From the NCBI RefSeq assembly GCF_004027225.2, contig NC_044290.2, positions 9,564,906 to 9,628,905 of the forward strand: a DNA stretch of 64,000 nucleotides, given 5' to 3'. The stretch's first letter is position 1, and each line of letters begins with the position of its first letter. Source of the DNA: Strigops habroptila (taxonomy: Eukaryota; Chordata; Aves; Psittaciformes; Psittacidae). Positions 1-64,000 of the stretch are shown here, piece after piece. A program made the position numbers and the translations under genes. The notes below the pieces were generated by a model. It had not been told where the DNA came from. It did not search any database and saw only the letters and a program-made list of their open reading frames with translations.

Positions 1-2189
1 ATGGGCAACATACTTCATGTGACATTAAAAGCCCCATCAGCAGCAAATGGCCAGGCTGCTGTTACCTTATGGGAGCAGCTGAATTCTTGCTCCCAGCTGA
101 GCCCTTATGCTATAGGGAGAGTCTGAGCCCTCCAAGCAAAAGGAAATTCATTCCCAGCACATGAATCACAGTACAGAGAGAAGAGATGGGTGATTTCTGC
201 CAGCCTGGTTGGGTGAGAATGAGATCTAAAACACTTCTAAGCAAACTGTCATTGCAGGGTTGTTTTTTTTTCTCACCCAGGTGTTGTGCTTTGAATTGCT
301 TTTGGAATGTTTTCCTCTCCTTCATTAGCTTATGCAAAGACATCTCCTGAGGTGGGATGTTGGGTGCTGACTCAGGGACAAGTAATGAACGCTGGAAGTG
401 GCAGCTGGTGTCTGACACTGTCACCCTGGCAGCAAATGTGACAAGTCCTCTGAGAAGGAGACAGCACTGACTCATTTCCCATGAGATCTGCCTCATTTCG
501 TGCTCCTCCTTTGGGAAAAGCAGGAAAAGAAATCAAAAAAGAAACCTTTGCAGGTAACTCGCTGGGTCCAGACTTGCCACCAACTGCTCTCCTGGTCAGA
601 TTCCCATTTCTTTGGGTTTAGCATCACTTTGGGAAGGTGACATTTGACAGACGCAGTTGGGGAAAACATCCTTTTGAGGACAGTCTTGTGGCAAGTGTCA
701 CAAGTGGCAAGAGTTTTCCTGCTTTGAGACCCTCATTGATTTGCCTTTGCTTTACCATGGATCCCCAGGGATTACTCAGGGTTTTTTCAGCCCAGTGGCG
801 AGGGTTGCCTTTGCCAAAGCAGGTGAGATTGTAATTACCTTGTGGTAATTAATGCAGTCACCAGTTTAGCTGCCCTAGCAGTTCTCAGAAGAGATGGTTT
901 TATTTGCAGCTCACAAACCAGCTCTGTAAAGATTTTCTGATATTTGTAAGTCAAATCTCTAAAGAGAATTTGGGACTGGGAAAGGTGACCACAAGTAATT
1001 GCTGTGATTTATCTAGAGCTGGGTGCTGGGACCAGTTCTGATGGAGACTCATGTACGGGAAGTGGTTGGCATAGAGAGATTCCTGAGTCCACCCTGAAGG
1101 GCACAACTAGGAATGAAATCCCACCCAGCCCCTGTCTGGACAGCCAAGGTAACAAGAGGTGCACTACTGAGCTCCAAGGAACCCTTTCCTCTTGCCCTGG
1201 ATGCACTGGCAATGATGTCTCCCTTAACTCCTCTTCTGCTCTGCAGAAAGCTCTCAAGGCCTGAGAGGAGTTGTGTTTATGGCTTCAGGAGAAGCTGAGC
1301 ACATTAGATGAAGGCTGAGTAGCACGTAGCAGCCTGGAAACACTGTCTTTGTGAAAAAAGGAAATGAATTTCAACCATTCCTCTGGGCAAACTCAGCCAG
1401 GCTTTTCTGCAAATTAAGCTAACCCAATTAATGCATTAGCATGGGATTCAATGCATTTGAGAGCAAGCAGAAAAAGAAGTTGTTTATCAAGTTGTCACAA
1501 TATTTGTACATTGTCAGCCTGAATGAGGCAAGTGCTTGGACTCGGGGTTTAGTACAGCTGGTGGGGCTGGGAGATCATGCTCCCTTCCTCCAGGAGTGCT
1601 AAACCAAGCATTTCATGGCAAAGGTGCGCCCCTAAGCATCATTAATCACATTAAAACTAAACCCTCTCCCCAAGAAGAAGTGGCAGCGAGTGGAACAAAC
1701 CACCCCGGGCTCACACACACAGGGATGTGAAAAAGAGAAGCTTGAGGTTTCTCGGGGTCTAACTGCTAAGAAGGAGGGAACATCCCTCCTCCATCACATC
1801 TCACATGAAGCTTTGAATCAGACCCTCCAGCCTCAGACCTCACTTCACTCCTAGGGCTGTGTTTCCCTGTGGCATCTGCACCCGAAGTGGCTCAGAGCCA
1901 CCGATGGAGCCCAGCAAGCAGGTTAGCCAAGGACCTGATGGTCCGAAGAGCCGTTGCTCACCTCTCACGATGCAGAAATCCTCTTATAGACACATCTTCC
2001 CCCGAGTTAAACCTCTTTTTCTCTTGATTTATTACCAAGAATTAACAAAGGGCCTAGGTTAAAATTCTGTGTCTGGATGGAGAATCCAGGTCTGGGTCTG
2101 GGTGACCTCCGCGGCTGATCCACTGTAATCTGTATATGCCCTGGGCTCTGTGGGGTCCATTTTGAAATGGAATTTCACAAAGGCAGCCC
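1..2189. other. Downstream intergenic sequence, no gene seen
   Basis: Short ORFs occur on both strands but none resembles a known protein or is bounded by convincing splice sites. In mammals the next gene downstream of PRKCA is CACNG5; no claudin-like CACNG exon was recognised here. Base composition is more balanced than in the neighbouring UTR. Confidence 0.5.
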
Positions 2190-2224
2190 AAACTCTCACA
2201 AAAGTAATGATCAGTATTTTTATT
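2190..2224 (-). terminator. Candidate distal poly(A) signal of PRKCA
   Basis: On the minus strand an AATAAA hexamer (2224-2219) sits in GAATAAAAATACTG. It is followed within 15-40 bases by a TG-rich stretch (TTTTGTGAGAGTTTGGG), the expected arrangement of signal, cleavage site and downstream element. Base composition also changes below about 2190. Inferred from sequence alone. Confidence 0.4.
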
Positions 2225-3081
2225 CATACACACTTGCTTTGAAACTACAATTAATATTTAACAAAAGCATTTCATGCAAACGAGGACTGAAGATATTGCG
2301 AATAAAAAAAATGATGCTGTGATTTATACATCAGTCTTGCCCACTGCACTTCCAATGATAGTGATCTTTTAATTACTATTTGAAAAATGAATGGCCTCTC
2401 CAAATTTTCTGGTAGAATCTTGCAAATAAATGATAAGAAATAAAGTTCTCCTCTTTATAAGCACAAAATCCAGGTCCTAAAATAATACTAAAAAATATGA
2501 ATGAGCCCAAGGTGGGATTACGCCTTGTTTAAAAAGGTAACATTAAAGTAACATACAATAATTTTAAAAGTTTCAGGTGTGCTCTGTATTGTACAAAACC
2601 AAACGTGTGGGAAAAGCGTATTTTTAAGAGACAAAGAGCTTCATTTCATTGAAATTATTTTCCTTACATTCATTTTAATAGCACAGGAGAGAATAAATGA
2701 AAGGCTTTGCAGGGAACTGTCACAGATTAAGGAAGCATTATTACTGCAAGATTGTTTTTTTTCTGCTTCAAGTCATTAAGTCACCCCAGTGTGCAAACTC
2801 TACTGACTTCTATGGGCAGGGAAGCCCAAACGTCTGCGCTCTGCTGAACAGCACCTGGCACAAGCACTCCCTTAACAGTTCTACTGAATCAGGGTTTATA
2901 GGCTCCAGTAATGCACTGAGCATGCAGTGAACTCTAAAGCATGTAGTGGTTCCACTACAGGGTGTCCTGGAAGGCTAAGACAACAGCACACAAACCTCTG
3001 AAAGGATGGAGCCATCGGCAGTTAATGCCTCTCAGGGTTCAAACAGAAGGGAAATAAATAAACATTATGAAATTCATATAG

Positions 3082-3207
3082 TCATAGAATCATAGAATTG
3101 TTTGTGTTAGAAGGGACCTTAAAGCTCATCCAGTTCCAACCCCCTGCCATTGGCAGGGACACCTTCCACTAGACCGGGTTGCCCTGTCCAACCTGGCCTT
3201 GAAGTAG
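3082..3207 (-). mobile_element. CR1 LINE 3' tail (truncated)
   Basis: The + strand starts with the CR1 end octamers in antisense (TCATAGAATCATAGAATTG), followed by TTCCAACCCCCTGCCATTGG and then 'gacaccttccactagaccgggtt'-class sequence. This is the 3' end of a 5'-truncated CR1 retroposon in minus orientation, the dominant repeat of bird genomes. It falls inside the probable PRKCA 3' UTR in the same sense as the gene. Confidence 0.93.
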
Positions 3208-4059
3208 TCCTTAGGAAAACAGATCAGAAACATAATTTTCCTTTCTATTAACATACTTCTGTCACCAACTTAAAAGTATAAAATGAATGTAATGTCAGCT
3301 GTAGACTTTCCAATGTATCCCATAGTGAGAAATGAGCTTCAATGGAAGCAGGCTGGGGCTGGTTATCAGTGCTGTTGCTACTCTTACTTCACATCACTGT
3401 TTAAAATTATTAATAGACTCCTGATTTTATATTTTTTTCAGTCAACTGATATTAATGGAAGAATAACCACAGCTTTTAGGGCAGTCTTCTTTTAAATTTG
3501 AACTATGGTGTAACAAACAAGGAAAAGAAAAGCATGAAAATACACAACACACGGACATATTAACATATCAACGGAATCAACCTGTCATCGATGGCCCAGC
3601 TGCATGAAGAACATCACTTCTCCTTCAATAGGAGTCAGTATAAATATTACTAGAAAACTGCTGTGATGACTTTATTCACCCATAGGGAATCTCACCCTCC
3701 AAGAATCAGTTCTGCTAAGACTTCCATTTACAAGGAACTTATCAATTGCATACAGAAACCTCAGTAACTGGAAAAGAGGTAAATGCTGCTGACCCACACC
3801 ACCAGCAAGCATCACTCCCCATCATACCTTGACTCCAGTTAACAAAAGCTGGACTGCAGGTTCTCTTAAGAAACTTATCAGATGATTGGCTTTTATTTCT
3901 TTTCAAACATTTTCAGCTGAATTACTAAAGTTCTATAAAAAAGTAGAAACAGCACGGTATATCCAGCAATACCATATGAATAAGCTGATCTAATATTAAA
4001 AATTATAATAATACTTACACAACTCTTTTCAGGTTAAAAGCGTATTAGAAACATTACCT

Positions 4060-4156
4060 AAGAAGTCCTCACACCTCCCTGTGAGGTAAGTAAGTATTAC
4101 TACCCACATCTTACAGATGAGGTAACTGAAGCAGAGAGGTTAATAACCTGCCCTCT
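4060..4156 (+). mobile_element. MIR SINE relic (3' core)
   Basis: The stretch around 4081-4150 contains TGTGAGGTAAGTAAGTATTA, then CATCTTACAGATGAGG, then GAAGCAGAGAGGTTAATAAC and CTGCCC. This matches the well-known MIR consensus tail (GTGAGGTAGGTA..., TTTTACAGATGAGGAAACTGAGGC, AGAGAGGTTAAGTAACTTGCCC), recalled from family knowledge. MIR/CORE-SINEs are ancient amniote elements. It is antisense to PRKCA within the probable 3' UTR. Confidence 0.78.
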
Positions 4157-7100
4157 CTCTTGGTTTTCTTAGGAACAGGAGGGCTGTAGTGCACAATGAT
4201 TATTCATTATAAGGCTATTTAATCACCAATCATTACTGGCACAGTTACTGGTTGATAGGAAATCACGTATGTCTATGGACTGAGTTAATTCTTCAACTGA
4301 ACTATTTCAGGTCCCATTTAAGAACGTGGAGCTGAGTAAAAAGGTGCTTTAGCTTGTCTGCTTTTTTACTTGGCAGCTTAGTACACAGGGGTAACACATC
4401 GCCTAGAGCTGACACTCAAGTTTGCAAAGAGACAAAACCTATGTACAGTAACCTGTTGACCAAAAGAACTGAAAATCACATTAGATATTTCCAGAAGTTA
4501 CATGGCAGGTCCAAAAGCCCACTGTAAACTCAATACTGTAAATATGTTTCTACTCATGTCAAAGCTTTATTATTGGATTATTCTGTTATTATTTCCAGTG
4601 ATGTGTTTTGCTTCATAAGGAGTGTCTTCCCCCTCTGCTAATGGCATGTGTCTGCTGTGGCATTAACTGGGATTGCACCTGGATACACTGGCTGAGAAAA
4701 AGAGACTCTGAAGTGGTACCACTCCATCCCGGCCCCTGGGCATATCACCCTCCCAGCTAGAAGACAAGTTCCTCTCTCACTTTACCTTACTAATTTTACA
4801 GGAGCCCAGCATTATTCAATCAAATTCACCCCAAAAGACAGGATGTATTTTAAAGGCCAACAGCATTGAGATGAGTTTCTTTTAACCTAACAGCTGATTT
4901 CCAGAAGAACTTTCTTCAGCGTGTAGAGGGAAATTCAACTGTATTTCTGGAAAGAATGATGGATCAGAAAGCTAAATTGCATTTCTCCTCTAAACTGAAT
5001 TAAGGAGGAGTATTTTATTATGCGAATGTGCTCTCTCCTCACCTATGTGCAATCCTTGCTAAGAGCACTGAGACTGGCTGGTGGCAAAGTGGCTGTGCTG
5101 GAAACCCACTGCCCTGCTCAAGTGACTCGAAGGTGGGTAAGAACACCCAGATGCCTGAATAATGAAGATATTTGCCTAGGAGACAGTTAAATTCCATTTA
5201 ATCCCTGAAAACAGCTTGGAAGTTTACATGGCAGACCTGTGCTTCCCCCAGCAGGAACAGGGCTGCTCCAGAACCCCTTAGGATTTAAGTGTATGTGGGA
5301 TGGAAACACAGCTCCCAAAACTTCCACCCCAGCTTAAGTGTATTGTAATTCTCAATTTGACTTCTAGAAATCTTTGTAATAATGTGTGTTTTCAGATTAT
5401 AGTTGCTATTGAACACAAGTGAAAGAAAAGCAGTTCGAATGCCTCTCCCCCTATTGATGCCTGTTCTCTAGAAAACCTGATCTCGTGAAAAACATTATAT
5501 AAATAACATCTGTATTTAAAAAGATACGAAAAGGCTTGCTGGATACTCCAGTTTTACTTGCCATTATAAATTCCTGGATGATAAGAAAGCCACGTGGAGT
5601 TCTCATTAAAGATTCCAAGCATGAGCATTCACATGTGAGTGCGTCAGGCAGAGCAGCGAGGAGAAGCACAAATACTCAATCCCTGCTTAATACCCCGTCT
5701 TGTTCCTGCAGGATCCATGAGTTCACAGTACCTTTTCATAAGCATTACAGACACCTACAGAAGGCGACATGAGCCGTCACAAGCCCAGGGACTTGAGGTA
5801 ACAATATTAAAGAGGAATTTCTTCTTCTACATCAGAAAAACAGGGAAAAAATGCCCAAGAAACTGGTTTTGAGAAGTAGCCAAAAAATGAGCAGCTCTGT
5901 TCAGATGTTGGACCAGCTTTATAATGCCATGTTCTGGTGTGATCAGCACCGACCATCACAGCTGTGCCAGAAACATCTGTCTGCAATGGGACTTCCCTGT
6001 ATAATTCATATTTCACCAGGAAAACCAGAACTGTTTGGGAATGTCTACCCGTGGGATCTCCTGCCTGTTTCTGGCATCGTTCAGTTCTGCCCCTGAACTG
6101 CTTTTCCTCCTTCCCAAGCCTGTATGCTGGTATTTCTCCCAGTATTTTCCTTTTCCAAAAGTGCCTTTTTCACTTCACATTCTTCAAACACACGTAATGT
6201 CGCCTCTTGGCAGACTGACTTACTTGAGAGCCCCTTCTTTATGAACATCTGAGCCTCAGGAATCTGTTGCATCTATTATCTTCTACAGCATGATACTTCA
6301 ATATCTTCTAAGCTATGGCAGACTAATAATATTCAGAAAAACATAAATAGTCATGAATGCAGCACTAGTCCACATGCTTCATGGTGAATACTGTGTTTTT
6401 AAAGTATATAACATACAAAGAAGAAAATGAACTCCCAGACTTGGCTGATAACTTATTTGACACAGAATGGTTTAAAGATTTTACTCCTAAAACATTTTAA
6501 AAATTTTAAGTTCTATTTATTTAGTCAACAACCTGAGTTCTTGTTAGTTGGTCAATGCCCCTCGTTAGCCATGTGTTTTCCCATGTCTTGGAATGGTTCG
6601 GTTCACTCATTAAAGCCTGCTGCTCACTCTTACCCAGGGAGATGCTCCTTGCTTCAAGCTGGGGCTGCAAAAGGACTATGACCAGGCAGAAGTCATGGAG
6701 TGTTGTGAATCACGTGTCCTAGGCACCAAGAATACAGCTTCTGAGAGTGCCCCAGGAGCAGAAACATGACAGTGGCCATTTAAATCTGGTTGTGTTTCAC
6801 AAACTGTCCCATTCCACCACGGGTCACGCCATCCACTTGGCTACCAATTTGCAGGATTGGATCATTTTAATAGAATTTGGCACAGGTTCCATGTTTTATT
6901 GTCATAAAAGTTGATTAGAAAGTAGATTCCCCACCCTCACCCTCCCCCCCAGTTACATGTTCTAGTATAAATTTAAGTCTTTTATGGCAAATATCTTACT
7001 TTTTGAATATGTTTACATGCTGGAAAAATTGCATTCAGTCTGCATGCAGCAACAGAGACATCATGCTTCTGGCATCGTCATGCACATCTGACAGACAAAA

Positions 7101-7937
7101 AGTGCCTATGGCTGCTAACAGGAACAAGGCAGAAGGGAAAAAAATAAAGGAAAATGCACTGACTACTATTTTACATGCTGTAACAAAACCAAAATATGCA
7201 CAAAAAGTATTCACTGATATTTGAATTAATATCTTCTGGTGAGTTGTAAGAAGATACATCAAAATTTTTGATCTAAGTGATAGGAGAGGAGAGGATTGCA
7301 TTAATTACAGTGTTCATCATTGCAAATAAAGTCAATTTCCTTCTCTGTAAGTGATAAGCAGACATGAAATGAAAGCCTAATTGAACCTTGTATAAAACCT
7401 GCAGGTAGCCGTTATAGTTTAAAAGTATATCTACTTTTAAAAAAAGGATATTATTCCCTAAGCCATTAACAATATCCAAAACCTAAAGTAAAAATAAAAC
7501 AATAGCAATAAAACATTTAGCTAAATCTAAATGATGTCATTCAGAACAAGAACGTTCACAAATAAAGCACAATTTGTTTTATAAAATCTTTATAATACTC
7601 TTTATGCTTGATATGATTATGTCAATATTATAGATCTGCTTATTATTAACCCTTATTATTAAGAGTTATTACTAAACATGCAAAATTCATTGCATGAAGC
7701 GTATGTAAAATGTATTAAATTCCATTCTATCAATAAAACAAGTTTTAGGTGGTTTTTTTCAGGCTTTACTATTCTACAGCCCAAAGTTTTCTGAATTAAA
7801 ACTGATTATTTTCAGATTAAATCTCACTTAATTTTCATGAGTTATTCTGGAGAAATCAGGAAGTCACTTGGGGCTGCATGTTTTGTGAGTTTAGGATACA
7901 TAATGCTTTCTTCCATTTACTGCCCTATACTGCAGAC

Positions 7938-7976
7938 TATAAATAAACACAAGTAAATAAGTAAATAAACAAGTTT
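7938..7976. repeat. AAGTAAAT-type simple repeat
   Basis: Imperfect tandem copies of AAATAAAC/AAGTAAAT (ATAAATAAACACAAGTAAAT followed by AAGTAAATAAACAAG) lie in the probable 3' UTR. On the transcript this gives repeated ATTTA-like cores. Confidence 0.7.
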
Positions 7977-8130
7977 TCTTTTACATTCCAGGTTAACAAA
8001 TTTCATAGTAAAATATTGGTATTAGAACTGGTTAGCAGTAAACTTGAGTAAACTAAATTAGCTGAACAAACAATGGCACCCTCGATCACAGAATAATCTC
8101 ATGGAGATTAAAATTCACAGAAATATTAAA

Positions 8131-8157
8131 ATTATTACTATTATTATTATTATTATT
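8131..8157. repeat. (ATT)n microsatellite
   Basis: ATTATTACTA followed by an uninterrupted run of about six ATT units, in the probable PRKCA 3' UTR about 700 bases after the stop codon. Confidence 0.85.
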
Positions 8158-8507
8158 GACAAAATTTCACCCTTGAGTTTATCACATGCTACTTAGCAAA
8201 GATCCTAGAGATATGGCCACCACCGAAGTGCGTTTAAACTTGGAGTTGCTTATAGGATCATAGCCACAAAGGTCTAACTGGATTTTATCCTCCCTCCCCC
8301 ACCCCGCTCTCCCAACTTGTTTTTGTCATATTTTCAGAACAACTGCTTTCAACATTTCCTTTGCAATGCCTCTCCCCCCCGGTGATGCCTCCATTCCAGC
8401 CTCTTGTGCTGGCCCTCTCCCCGACGTCACTGGGAGGAGCGGTCCCTCGGGAATCAGTGCATTTGTCTCTCAGCATCTGCACAGAAGGACTCAATATTCG
8501 AGGTGGT

Positions 8508-8513
8508 TTTATT
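8508..8513 (-). terminator. Candidate proximal poly(A) signal
   Basis: An AATAAA hexamer on the minus strand (in GAAAAAATAAAACC) lies about 350 bases after the stop codon. If used it would give a short 3' UTR. Another AATAAA is at 6895-6900 (GACAATAAAAC). Hexamers are common by chance in AT-rich DNA. Confidence 0.25.
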
Positions 8514-8862
8514 TTTTCAGACCACATGTTAGATGATTTCTAACACAGCAGAGCGGAAAAGGGAGCAAAAGGACAGCGGGAAGTTACAAAAAGATTGAAC
8601 GTACCAAAAAATGAGTAAGTTTCGCCCAGTCAGTGGCACCTTCTACACGGGTAAGTGGGCACCGTACACTGATTTCTCTCTCCCACTAAGACAACATCGC
8701 TGTTGCAAAGCCAAAATCCTGAATTAGTGACCTTTCCCCTCCATCTTACACTTTCTAACCCTACAATTTCCAGGCCCAAATGGAATCAAACAAGGCAAAA
8801 GCTTAAAAATTGTAGGGTTAAGGACCATTCCCTGCTGTGGGATTTGTTCCCGTCCTGTTGTT

Positions 8863-64000
<55,138 letters not shown>

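Larger units (their letters stand above)
2200..8862 (-). other. PRKCA: Probable PRKCA 3' UTR
   Basis: After the stop codon there is a long AT-rich stretch with no gene of its own. Several minus-strand AATAAA signals occur, and the most distal good candidate is at 2219-2224. Mammalian PRKCA has a 3' UTR of several kilobases, so about 6.6 kb is plausible. It contains an (ATT)n run, an AAGTAAAT-type repeat, a MIR relic and a CR1 tail. The true end cannot be fixed without RNA evidence; a shorter UTR is possible. Confidence 0.45.

Noticed and set aside
1..2189. Downstream neighbour gene such as CACNG5
   Set aside because: No transmembrane claudin-like exon or splice pattern was recognised on either strand.

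Overview
The window is vertebrate, and almost certainly avian, nuclear DNA. Its main content is the 3' three-quarters of one gene, PRKCA (protein kinase C alpha), read on the minus strand. The bird assignment rests on four CR1 LINE tails that carry the typical avian 3' end (CATAGAATCATAGAAT-type octamers next to the 'ttccaaccccctgccatgggcaggga' class of sequence), the absence of Alu or L1 copies, and the intron/exon structure. The species cannot be named from this sequence.

Fourteen coding exons, matching human exons 4 to 17, were placed base by base. All have GT/AG borders and their phases chain without a break. Spliced, they give 1734 bases plus a TGA stop, or 578 residues, corresponding to human residues 97-672 with two extra residues in the V3 hinge. 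Exons 1-3 (the N-terminus, pseudosubstrate and C1A domain) are not in the window and must lie beyond 64000. In transcript order the exons encode C1B (61061-60094), the Ca2+-binding C2 domain (60094-47816), the V3 hinge and glycine-rich loop (29178-29035), the kinase domain (28289-12914) and the C-terminal AGC tail (9027-8863). Every catalytic, zinc-binding, Ca2+-binding and priming-phosphorylation residue I checked is present, so the gene looks intact and functional.

Layout from 1 to 64000: about 1-2190 is downstream intergenic sequence with no recognisable gene. About 2200-8862 is a likely long 3' UTR holding an ancient MIR relic and a CR1 tail. Exons 17 to 9 lie between 8863 and 29178 with introns of 0.5-6 kb. 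Intron 8 is 18.6 kb (29179-47815) and contains a local CpG-rich patch, an AT-rich inverted repeat, small tandem duplications and two CR1 tails. Exons 8, 7 and 6 form a tight cluster (47816-49013) with one intron of only 95 bp. Intron 5 is 11.1 kb. Exons 5 and 4 lie at 60094-61061, and the 3' part of intron 3 fills the rest.

I found no second protein gene, RNA gene, CRISPR array, complete transposon or novel system. The observations most worth a second look are a changed C-terminal PDZ-ligand tail (ends in QNVA rather than mammalian QSAV), a TG-repeat next to the acceptor of the hinge/glycine-loop exon, the CpG-rich patch in intron 8, and the MIR relic inside the presumed 3' UTR.
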